NCBI RefSeq assembly: GCF_019059575.1
Contig: NW_024881621.1
Location: 310,001 to 374,000, forward strand
Origin: Amphibalanus amphitrite
Taxonomy: Eukaryota; Arthropoda; Thecostraca; Balanomorpha; Balanidae
Reading direction: 5' to 3'
DNA length: 64,000 nucleotides
In this document: positions 36,799 through 46,610 of the stretch, one piece after another
Layout of the letters: each line of letters opens with the position of its first letter
How positions within the stretch are numbered: the stretch's first letter is position 1
Notes under the pieces: generated by a model
What the model was told of the DNA's origin: nothing
The model's database searches: none
Seen by the model: the letters and a program-made list of their open reading frames with translations, nothing else
Program-made: the position numbers and the translations under genes

Positions 36799-37309
36799 CA
36801 GACATGTGCATGGATCCGAGTGATGGATCTATGATCTCAGTGGATCTCGAGGCACATTACAGGTTTGAATCTATGATCCCACCGAATCCGGCGTGAAAAT
36901 TTTATCCTGGATCTATGATCTCACAGGATCTGACGATAAACCAAAAGCATGGATCTATGATCTGAGTGGATCCCACCATGAACAACATTCGAAACCAGGT
37001 TTTCAAGTGTTTCTATGTCAATAAGTGCCATAAAACTATGGATTATGACGTGTTATCACATAAAAGCACTAAATAAGAACGTTTGTGAGAACTGCAACGA
37101 GTGATCTTTTGGGATTTCTGTGTTGACCAAAAATAAATGAGGATCTATGATCCCACTGGATCTCAAGCAAAAATACTAGACTCGGATCTATGATCCCTAC
37201 GGATCTCTCGATAAATTAAAGAGCTGGATCTATGATCCCGACGGATCCGAGATCAGGATCCGTGGGATCAGATCCCAGATCCATTTTCTCGGATCCATGC
37301 ACATGTCTG
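36799..37309. mobile_element. hAT-like MITE with GGATCTATGATC repeats
   Basis: This 511 bp element has ends CAGACATGTGCATGGATC and its complement. It is flanked by an exact 8 bp duplication, GTAGGTAT (36,791-36,798 and 37,310-37,317). Its body holds about ten copies of GGATCTATGATCC-like units. It has no coding capacity. Confidence 0.95.
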
Positions 37310-37317
37310 GTAGGTAT

Positions 37318-38723
37318 GTATGAACTATGAACTATGACTTTCGCTAAACTAAATTATATGACCTATGCTAATGAAACCAAGGTCACTAACTTCCGTTAAA
37401 AATTTGTTTGTTGTGATGACACTGTCCATCAAACAATCTGGAAAGAAACAAAATGCGCTGCCGAAAGAAAGACGTTGCCCTGTAAACACTCAAAAGGCCA
37501 TGCAGGACAGTCTATTTTCAGGCGCAATACAGTAACGCCATCTAGCGGTGGTAATCAGAAACACTACAACGCTGCGGTACAGTATAACCCGCAGGCGCTA
37601 ATATGCCGCGGCGTAACAGAAATGTGACGTGCGGGTCAGTCTAACTGCAGGCGCTGACACGTAGCGACATCTCTCAGTAAATTATTGCACCAAGTCGCCT
37701 TGTGGTACGGGCCGAAAAGATCGGTTGTTGTTTTCAATAGCTCGATTGGTCAAGCTTGACCGAGGCTAGTTCACCATAGGCCCTGAGTTCACCTTTGAAT
37801 TGTGATGCTATGTCGGAGATGCGCATTACGCATGTAGCCTATGCTATGCCTAAAATGTTATGCAATTGTATTGCAGTGCAGGTAATACAAACGTGAAACG
37901 TGATTAAACACACCCCACAGGTGTGGACTTACCTGATCTGGCAATCCCCCACTTCCAGAAGAATTTGACACCTGAAAAAACGGGACTGATCAGTAAACAA
38001 TACCTACTAAGAATATCTTTATTTATTTAGAAATTAAAGCAACTTTACGTTTCACCATGTGTATTTATTTATTTAGGTATTTAATGCCATTCTGCGTCCC
38101 CAGTGCAACCATTTGAAGGCTCTGGAACGTTTCCCCAGTGTCTATCTCCCCTCCCCGATATCCCCCCACCCACAGCGCTGTCGCCAAATCATCGACCGGC
38201 TGGCACATTGCCAAGACGCCCGTTGCTCTGCTCTTGGACCCAGCGGCTCTGCGACGACCTTGACCGGTATATATACATCGGCGGTTGGCCCGGGGCGACG
38301 CCGGTCACTCGTGTTCTCAGGGGCGGGGTTTGGCACTCTGCCAACCAGCTGGGATGACCGTGTCGAGAGGAAGGGAGAGAGTACAGGGGGCGGGCGGCGA
38401 GGGACGGGGGAGCCGGGAAATGATGGAATCGGCGACCGGAAGTGACATAGCGCAGGAAACCGTGGGCGGAAGAGCGGACAGAGCCGCCAGCACCTCCTGA
38501 TGTGTGGCTGACAGACATGTATTACTGAGATCGATACTCGATTGAAAGAGTGCGCATTGGGCAATGGTTTGGCTTGCTTAACCACGATTGAGACAGGAAT
38601 TTAGATGAATAAACGACCTCAACTGAAGTATCTCGGCGATGATTCAGTCTAGGCTGCGAGTGCATTATGCAGCCCGTGTAATGTTGGCAATCAAAGCACT
38701 AACTTTGTCGGAAACCTATCGAC
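37318..38723. other. Spacer with a doubtful exon near 38,180
   Basis: Mostly non-coding. A pyrimidine tract ending in AG at ~38,180 precedes a short Cys-rich open stretch on the plus strand (RCRQIIDRLAHCQDARC), and a TATATATA lies at ~38,270. Too little supports an exon, so none is called. Confidence 0.4.
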
Positions 38724-38808
38724 AATTCTGCCGTCCAAAGGCAAAAACGCATATGTCGGGTCATGACCTGACCCGACATATGCGGTTTTGCCTTTGGACG
38801 GCAGAATT
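38724..38808. repeat. 40 bp-arm hairpin
   Basis: Arms 38,724-38,763 and 38,769-38,808 are reverse complements with one mismatch around a 5 base centre. The left arm starts AATTCTGCCGTCC and ends GTCGGGTCA. A transcript would form an almost perfect 40 bp stem. Confidence 0.93.
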
Positions 38809-39043
38809 AAGCTTTAAAAAAAAATCACACAAATACTTCCTTCGAATCAACACACAATTTCACCATCCTAAATCCTAAATAACTGGTTACATACACTAGC
38901 CAGTCAGGGCATAACGGCAATCAGCAGCACCATGTCCGACGGCTGTGCCATTGCATGTTGATCTCATGAACGGACGGCTAACCACCTGGTGACAGATGTC
39001 CCGAAAGGCCAGAGCGGTGCAGCCCTTCCCAGTGAACACTCAC

Positions 39044-39720
39044 CCAGGTATCTTGCTCTGCGACACTCCATCCGGCACGTCCAGTGACCGGGACCGGTAC
39101 CCTGTGAGGGTGACCTCCATCGACCTGGGCCTGGCCCGGGACCACAGACCCTCCCTCTGTCCGTGCGCCCTCCCGCCCTCTGCCACCGGCCGCGGCTCGT
39201 CATCAAACCGGACCACAGACCGCAGTTGTATACCGTCCTCGGACTCAGTCGGTGTCTCCGCACTGGCCCGGCCTGGTCTCCAGCCGGCAGAGTCCAGCAG
39301 CGAGTCCAGCTGACGGCTGCGGTGGCGCTGCAGCGCCTGCTGGGCCGGACGCAGCAGTGCCCGGTGCTCCTCACGCAGCAGGAAGTGACTCCGGTAGGCG
39401 GCGCCACCGACCGACCGCCGGGCGGCGCCACCGTCCAAGGCGCTCAGCTGCCGCGGCAGCGAGCTCGAGCGGCGCAGGCCAGTGGCCGGCACCGCACCGC
39501 CGTTCAGCAAACGCTCGAAGCTGCTGTTGGAGGTGTTCCCTCTCGAGAAAGTGTGCACCGGGGGTGGAGGCGGAGCGGGCGGGTCGGATCGGAGTTCCAG
39601 CGAAGCCCGGGCGCTGTTGATACACGCCTGCCGCATCAGACTGTGGCGCTTGTGGGAGTCCGTGCAGGCGGGAGCCGGCCGCCGGCGACGCACCGACTCA
39701 GGGGAGTGCTGACCCTCCAT
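39044..39720 (-). CDS. Minus-strand first coding exon, unknown protein
   Basis: A 225-codon open exon begins MEGQHSPESVRRR and ends at a strong donor (CCTGG, then GTGAGTG), leaving a phase of two bases. The product is low-complexity: rich in Arg, Ser and Pro, with a PPAPPPPP tract and several RRSS/RSRS motifs, and no recognised fold. No splice acceptor is obvious just upstream of the Met, so this looks like a true first exon. Its donor phase equals that of the LIM exon at 42,484-43,019 on the same strand. Alternative first exons of one gene are therefore possible, but downstream exons were not found. Confidence 0.5.
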
Positions 39721-41138
39721 CGGAACCGTATGGTGTCACCATTTAGTCCCACAGGTCACGGAAAGGCAAACGGACGCGAATAGAATATGGCGTCAAATTA
39801 CTGCGGCGGGGGTCGGCGGCTGGCAACGCTAGTCTCGGGTACTCGAGATGTCAACCGCCAAGGTCAGACGCTGACAGCTATACAAACACCGCGTCCAGGC
39901 CCGTCACAGCCGTCACAGCGTGCAGTCACGCTCCGACACCGTCACTGGCCGTCACTGAGCGCTCACTCGACTCGAACGTCACTGCTCGACATCGTCCAAA
40001 CGTCACATTGGCGTTCAATCACCACCGCAGCACTGTAGTTCTACACGACCACTACACGGCCCTCGGCGCTCTGTATCCTCCCCCGCTCTGCACTGCACTG
40101 ATGGCCGGACCGAGAGAGCACCAGTCGAGAGACATGGTATCAGTCAGAGCATCCGGACTAGGTCTGGGGCGCCGGGCGGAGCGCCGCCGGCTGCCGCCCC
40201 TCGCCCGCGGCGCCGGCGGTGGTGTCACAGCCCCACCCTCCCCTCCCCCCTCCCCGGGAGCCAGCTCAGTTGACACAGCGAAACGGCAGCGGTGGGGGTG
40301 AGCGATCGGGGGGGGGGGGCAGCTCCGCCTACTGGGGATCCCATGGCGGAGCCGGATACAATTACCCTGTACAATACGAACTGCGCAGCGATGCGAATAT
40401 TCGTTTTAAAACACTGATGAATAATGTCAGTGAAGGAATGCGAGCAGCCCGACCGGGTGAAATAAGATTAAATGTCAGTTGTAAAAAAGTTTCTATCGAA
40501 TATCGACCGTACCCAGCAAACTGGCACCCCACATATTGATTTCATAAATGCGAGCATTATATGGCGGCAGCCGGTAATGCTAAATTTATGCTTTGAGGCA
40601 GCTTTATCACCCACTGTAAGACCGTGGGTTCGGTCAGGAACTGACTGAACCCACCAGACAAACCAGACAAACCAGACAAAGGCCACGGTCTTTGTGGGAG
40701 ACCAGGCAAGAGACCATGCCGTGTCCGTCACGTGCAGACCGCCCTCTCAGTCATCTGCAGGTCGCTGGCTCTGTCCTTACGTCAGCCGCCGGTGATTGAT
40801 GGAGAAGCGGCCGCCGGCTGCCGTGTTTACGGCACGGACGACCTGATTCACCCGGCGGTGAGCGAAGGACGAGATGCAGGGTCCGAGAATCCGAGACCGT
40901 GATAGGAACGTCACTGGTGAACGGATGGACGCGCCCGGCGCCGCCCGAACGGGCAGAACCAGTGGTAACTCGTTATACCGAACTAACACCGCCGAGGTCA
41001 CATTTCAGCGCAGTGCTGGGACAAACACATTGAAATGGTTTGACGCCTGCACATAGGCATGTTCTTGTATGTTTACAGGAGCCGTTTATGATGCAAGCGT
41101 ACTGAATTCCCCATAAATGTGACGGTGATGAAGACGGC
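39721..41138. other. GC-rich putative promoter region, no gene called
   Basis: This CpG-rich stretch lies upstream of the minus-strand exon and includes a G-run at ~40,309-40,318. From ~40,620 there are short CCAGACAAA repeats. Open frames on both strands lack supporting splice sites or domains. Confidence 0.4.
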
Positions 41139-41850
41139 TCAACTCAACTCAACTCATTTATTTTAACAAACCAGACAAAGAAAAGACACACAAAACATAC
41201 AAATAGGATTGGTGCAAAAGCCTAAAGCTTAACTCAAGGCACCTCTCCACATTCAATAGAACTTAACAAAACATGACACCGCCGGGATTAACATAATACA
41301 CCAACATAACAATAAATTAAATGAAAGGCGAACATAAACAGGAGTGTGAGATTACTCCTCCGCTGAGTCAGCAGCCGCCCCCGCCGCCCGCCGCAGTGCC
41401 ATCGCCCTGACCACGAAGTCCTGGAAGAGCGCCGCGGCCTCCCGGCCGCCGTCAGTGCTTGTGGTGATACTGTCTCCGTGTATTAAATTGTGAATTAGGT
41501 CTCTTCGAGGTAAATTTAGAATTTGGTTACCTAAGACCAGTGAAAGCTGAGTGAAAAGGTTAGCTCTGACTTCCTGATAAAGAGGGCATGATAAAAGAAA
41601 ATGGTGTATTGTTTCTGGTTCATTGTGACAAACGCAATGAGGGGTGGAGAGTTTCTGGAGCTGGTAGAGATTGGCATTTAATGGGAGGCTTCCTGTCCTG
41701 ATTTGTGTATGGAATGCGTTGCCGAGTTTTGAGCCAAAAGAGAAATAAGCGTGTGGTTTTGGTGTGCCGAAGAGGCTTGTAAGACCATCCTGAAACTCCT
41801 GACCGGCTGACGGGTGAAGCCTGGAGGGAGCCAGAGGACGGACGCCTTAC
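41139..41850 (-). pseudogene. 5'-truncated non-LTR retrotransposon, ORF2 C-terminus and 3' tail
   Basis: On the minus strand a frame ending at 41,352 reads a typical non-LTR C-terminus: LGNAFHTQIRTGSLPLNANL, then a zinc-binding motif with CVCHNEPETIHHFLLSC (C-x2-C, ET, H, C). It closes with an Ala/Arg-rich tail. A ~200 bp 3' untranslated stretch follows. The element ends in a short tandem tail seen on the plus strand as (AACTC)n at 41,139-41,155. The reverse transcriptase part is missing. This suits 5' truncation during target-primed reverse transcription. The clade (Jockey, I or CR1-like) cannot be fixed. Confidence 0.8.
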
Positions 41851-42019
41851 GTATTTACCCGAAGTCACAGTGGGCTAGCCCCAGACTACCAACGTGAGCC
41901 CGCTCTCCTGTTGTCCACCACCGAACGTAGAGCACATTATGGGAACGTAGAGACGGTTCCCACAATAAAATTACATATGGCATAGCCATGCACTAAGTTG
42001 GATAAACCATATAATAAGC

Positions 42020-42280
42020 AAAATAAACGAGAAGACGAATAAACGGACAGACGGACAGTCAGACAGACTGGCAGACACACTGGAAGATAGACGGAAAAAT
42101 ACTGATGGACGGATAGACAGACAACACCAGACACAAGGAGAGACGGGCACAAGATAAACGGGCACACAGACGGACAATACGGACAAACCTGACAAAACGG
42201 ACAAACGGATAAACTGACCAATACACAGGAAGACGGACAGGCGGACAGGCTGGGCGGACGTATGAAAACATAAACGTAGA
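42020..42280. repeat. GACGGACA-type simple repeat
   Basis: Interrupted repeats of GACGGACA, CAGACAGA and GACAAACG occupy ~260 bp. No coding signal is present. Confidence 0.8.
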
Positions 42281-42335
42281 TGGGCAATGTATTCAATCGG
42301 AAGAAAGGTAGTCCCCAGGATGAACAATGTTCATT

Positions 42336-42406
42336 CAACCGGTGCTTGTTTCTGGGGCTTCAGATGTTCATTGAACATCTTGAGCCCCAGAAACAAGCAC
42401 CAGTTG
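42336..42406. repeat. 35 bp-arm hairpin
   Basis: Arms 42,336-42,370 and 42,372-42,406 pair almost fully, with about three mismatches. Each arm contains GCTTGTTTCTGGGGC or its complement. The hairpin lies 80 bp from the splice donor of the neighbouring LIM exon, inside the likely intron. Confidence 0.9.
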
Positions 42407-42483
42407 ACTGACAGAACGAACAGACGGATGAACAAGTCCGGACGTGGTTCACTCTCGGCGGGCCGGGAGCCGCCCTCACTCAC

Positions 42484-43019
42484 CTGGCGCAGCGCAGGCA
42501 GTTGATGTGCAGGTAGTGGCCGTGCACGATGATGAAGCCCGTGTTGGCCGTGCTGCCGGAGCAGAGGAAGCAGGTCGGCGGGCGGGCGGCGCCCTTCGAC
42601 AGACCCCTCGCCGGAGACCGGCCTCTGATCACCGCCTTCGGTTTCAACGAGCGGTACACCTTCTGGTGCCACTGGTTAGAGCGGTCGAACGCCTCCGGGT
42701 CCGTCTCGGCGCAGTCCCGGTCACCACTGCTCGGTTTATCGCCCTGCTCAGCCGCCGTCTCCGTGACCTTGGCAGGGTCACCGTCACCGGTCACTTGCGG
42801 CGGGTCATCAGCTGACCTCAGGTCAATGACGCGGCGCGCCAGGTCGGACACGCTGGCGGAGAGCTGACGCGCGCGCACCGGACGCCGGAGACTGAACAGG
42901 GATCGCGAGAGGAGCGCGGCGCCGCTCAACCGCAGTCGGCCAGGCTGTAGGGAGCCGGACGACTGGCTGCTGCTCAGGGTGGGTGACGTGTTCCGCGGCA
43001 GACTCAGCGCCTTCGACAT
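42484..43019 (-). CDS. First coding exon of a LIM-domain protein
   Basis: A 178-codon minus-strand exon begins MSKALSLPRNTSP and ends at a strong donor (GCCAG, then GTGAGTG) with two bases left over. Residues ~1-145 are Ser/Arg-rich and likely disordered. At ~149-178 the frame reads CFLCSGSTANTG...HGHYLHINCLRCA. This gives C-x2-C-x17-H-x2-C-x2-C, which is the first zinc-binding half of a LIM domain. The intron interrupts the domain after the fourth ligand. LIM domains mediate protein contacts at the cytoskeleton or in transcription complexes; which family this is cannot be told. The second half was not located in the window. Confidence 0.7.
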
Positions 43020-44100
43020 GGCTGGTCGCTAGTGGGGTCGCACGTTCACACCCGCAGCCTCGTCCTTAGAGTCGTGTGGTTGTAAGCCGGAAGGTGGGTA
43101 CAAATGGCTTCAAAACCGAAAGGCCTTCCGTGCCAACTGTCATCGAAAGGTCCATATGTTAGTCACTAGGATATTCGCAGCACGCTGCCCCTAACACACT
43201 GCAGGCTGACACTTGGCCCTGACCTTTCACTCAAAGGAAGTGAGAACAAGTTCCACGCGTGCCGACGTCGCCAGCTGGAAGCTTATCAAGCGATCACCGC
43301 AGTCGCTTGTCACAAGTCTCCTTATAATGCAGGCACGAAACACTCAAACGAACAGCCCTCTTCGATTTTAACTAAGCCCTGCAACAGCTCTACGTCACCA
43401 CTTGCACCCGACACCACAAGAAGATTGCACGCCACAGCCCACAGCGCACTACAGATCCAATTCTAACTCTCGTCCCGCCACAACGCTCAACGATCTAGCT
43501 CTATACAGCGTCGCGCTCGACGCGTCGATCACCAATAAGCCTGGGGGTAGGGTACAGGTGAGCAGCGAGCAGGGCTGCGGGACAGGTGTTCCACAGGTGG
43601 CTGTCACGGGCTGACAAGGTCGCTAGTGGCGGTCTCAGAGCACGCGCCGCGGCCGTACCGTCCCCAGGTCACCCCGGGTCGCTGCAGACAGTGCAGGTGC
43701 GTTGAGGACAGGGTGACTGGCACACCTGTAGTGGTAAATGTTAGCGACAGTTATTGAAGTCCCGCGGCTGTGAAAAGGATCAATTGGTAATTAACTGGGT
43801 TTGTCTACCAGGTCCCTGGGTGGTGTTGGTTGTGAGAGTGTTAGACCACTAAGCGGATGGGTTCGCTCTGAGGTCAACATCTGTTTCTCAGGCCTTGATG
43901 CCCTGAGTGTGCCTGAGGTCTTGCCCATCTTGATGATGCCTTGAAGCCCATCGTTCAATGGCTCGGGACGCCACTGTGGACCTGAGCTGCGGGCGTTATT
44001 CGACGGACGGCGTGGCGCCGCTGATCGCCAATTCACTATCGATCGAACTCGTACAGCGCAACCGTCGCTGACCCGCAGTTAGCCGCCGCCGCCGGACCGC
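43020..44100. other. Upstream region of the LIM exon, no gene called
   Basis: This GC-mixed sequence upstream of the minus-strand start codon probably holds its 5' UTR and promoter. An 81-codon minus frame at 43,791-44,036 has no known domain and is not called. Confidence 0.4.
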
Positions 44101-44107
44101 ATTTCAA

Positions 44108-44300
44108 AACAGAGCTGTCTGCCGTCAAATAGTCGAACTCTGCGGCCCAACAGAGCTGTCTGCCGTCAAATAGTCGAACTCTGCGCCCCAACAGAGCTGT
44201 CTGCCGTCAGAGCAGCAGACCGACCCGAACAGAGCTGTTCTCCGTCACAGCCTCCCAGAAACAGAGCTGTCCATCGTCAGAACACTGCTCTTCAGAGCTG
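44108..44300. repeat. 41 bp tandem repeat
   Basis: Units starting AACAGAGCTGTCTGCCGTCA repeat: two near-perfect 41 bp copies, then shorter and more degenerate ones (GAGCTGTTCTCCGTCA, GAGCTGTCCATCGTCA). Confidence 0.88.
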
Positions 44301-45854
44301 TTGGGAACGGCAGCTTCTCAAAAAGAGACATCAAGAACAGTGAATTTCCATATGAAGCTTTTGGGAAAGGACAGATCCCAAAGAGAGTAATAGAGATAAG
44401 TTAAATCCTCAAATTTTATTGATGAGAAAGGACGAAATGAGGTCACAGAGAAAGGACATTAAAAAACTTAAAATAAATTAGCACTTATTTATTCAGTTGT
44501 GTTTGAATAATTCCTAAACGCGACAAACATGTTCACAATATTGCGCCGTTTTACAAGATTTTGTTCTATTAAAAGAACAGTTTGTGAGGTTGTGACCCAT
44601 AAACATATGAGAATACGGTCAGCACTTTGCAGCTTAGAGCGAAAGATAAAACAGCGTACAAAAACGGCAAAACTATCTCGGCCTCTGCGTTTGATCGCAG
44701 CACAAACACCGAAAACCAGCACAAAAGTTCCACTCATACAACAGCTGGTACACTGAACGAACGCTCCACATCCGTGCTGCAAACTTGGTCCACTATGACG
44801 AGACGCGACTCGCTTTTTGTACCATCATCCGTCATAAGGATGTCGAATGTAAAGCCGATGCCAATACAAATGCGAGACAAAGGCACGATGTGACCTTGAC
44901 CGCCAACACAGCTGCGGGACCGACCGACACTTGATCACAGACCGACACACGGACTGACAGACTGACACACAGTCGGTGGAACGTTAGACAGGTCTGTGAC
45001 TCCATCTGTGGACCAGAAGTCTCTCAGGATGACAATCATACACACTATGAGTCACGAGCAGCACGTATCCTGGCCCAGCGTAGCTCCACACAACAGTTCT
45101 AATAGAGTGAGTTCTTTGAACTTACCCGGTGTGTCGAAAAACGCTGGCGCCTGAACACACAGTCTCGGGTCCTCTGAAATGGGTTGGTCTCAGGTTCTCT
45201 GTTCAACTCACTTCATTTGAGTTTCTAACGTTCGATTGAGGAATGACTGCTGAGCGCCAAAAGTCGCAAGGTCCGACTTCTAACAATTTGTCCGGCGAGA
45301 TCGAGCCGGTCCAGGTGAGGGCAAGCCTCTAATGCATTCCAACCCTCGCTTCGCTCTGCAATGGTCATTGCCAGTTTGGAACCACACAGGGGGCGCAGAG
45401 GCGACTTCAGATCCAGTCCGCCCCTCCCGCTTCCATCCACACCAGTTCCTCCGGTAACCGTCCGCACAAACTGCGGTCAGTGGGCGTGCTTCGGTCCGTA
45501 CATCTTGACACCGGCCTTGGTGGTGAGCCGCGTGTTTTTGGCCAGCAGTGAGCCCATCTTGACAGAGGGAGATGTGAGGTCCCTGCCGACACGGAAACGA
45601 ACGGTCAGAGATAGCAAACTGGTCATTGCAGTCGGTTCATGGTCAATAGCAGCGCAACTGAGGCCGAGACAAAAATAATGCACTCGTAAAATAAAGGTAG
45701 TCAGTACGTACGCACATCACAAGGACGAGTAAATTCAAAACTCTTAAATCGTTGGCCGATATCAATGTAAGAATTATTGTCAATAAAATAACGCAATAAA
45801 AATAAAACAAAACGATGAAACGGCACTTCGATGGAGTATTGGGTTTCTGTATAA
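44301..45854. other. Spacer with a doubtful minus-strand terminal exon
   Basis: Mostly non-coding. On the minus strand, an acceptor-like GTGTCGGCAG at ~45,578-45,587 is followed by an open stretch that includes SVKMGSLLAKNTRLTTKAG and stops at 45,477. It looks somewhat protein-like, but I do not recognise it and no upstream exon fits. A 105-codon plus-strand frame overlaps it. Confidence 0.35.
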
Positions 45855-46519
45855 CCAGTATAACGCCTTTTGGGGCGACTAACGGAGCGAGCGAGAGGGT
45901 TGGCCTTGCACGTGCGAACTTGCGAGTGGGTACCTCCCACTGACTTGTGCACGGCACCCTACTAACCGGTCTCTAGCGATGTGCCAAATTTGAGCACAAT
46001 CGGCCCAGCCGTTCTCGAGATCTGGAAGCGGCACCCTGCACGTGCGCACGTGCAAAATGGGTCCCGACTGACTTTTGCACGGCACTCTACTAACTGGTCC
46101 CTAACTGTGTACCAAATTTGAGCGCAATCGATCGAGCCGTTCTCGAGATCTGGAAACGATCCCTGCACGTGCGCACGTGCAGCAGCACCCCAACTCTGGC
46201 ACATGGATATGCAGTGCCTAGTGGGTGCCTACCTACATGCCAAATTTCAGCGCAATCGGCCAAGTAGTTACCGAGATATTGCAACAATTACAAAACTGAC
46301 ACCTCTTCGTTTTGCACGTGGCACGTGCATAAGGGGTCACCCACATGCATCGGGAATAGTCCAATACTTGGTAGAAGGAATGAAGCTGCCCTACACAAAT
46401 TACCGCATGTAAATCGGTCAAGTGGTTGCTGAGATATAAGCCTCGCAAAAGCGTCCGCACGGTACTCAGAAATTTCCGTTAGGTTAAGGAAAGACTACGC
46501 TCGCTTCGCTCGCTCCGTA
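45855..46519 (-). mobile_element. CACGTG-rich interspersed element, left copy
   Basis: This ~665 bp element is built of ~125 bp internal repeats, each with CCAAATTTGAGCGCAATCG, TTCTCGAGATCTGG and the palindrome CACGTGCGCACGTG. It is the reverse complement of the copy at 49,110-49,798. One end reads CAGTATAACGCC and the other TACGGAGCGAGCG. It lies just downstream of the DSCC1 stop codon. It has no inverted termini and no coding domain, so it remains unclassified. Confidence 0.85.
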
Positions 46520-46610
46520 ATAAACAGTATTTTTAATCACTGCGTTGTTTGCGAAGCATCATACACGATCTCCTGTAGCTCATCAGCCCTTTCCGCCGGC
46601 CCTCGTCCAC

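Noticed and set aside
38113..38445. Possible Cys-rich plus-strand exon (RCRQIIDRLAHCQDARC)
   Set aside because: An acceptor-like tract precedes it, but I find no matching donor, partner exon or recognisable domain.
45361..45678. 105-codon plus-strand frame
   Set aside because: It overlaps a more protein-like minus-strand stretch and has no domain or splice support.
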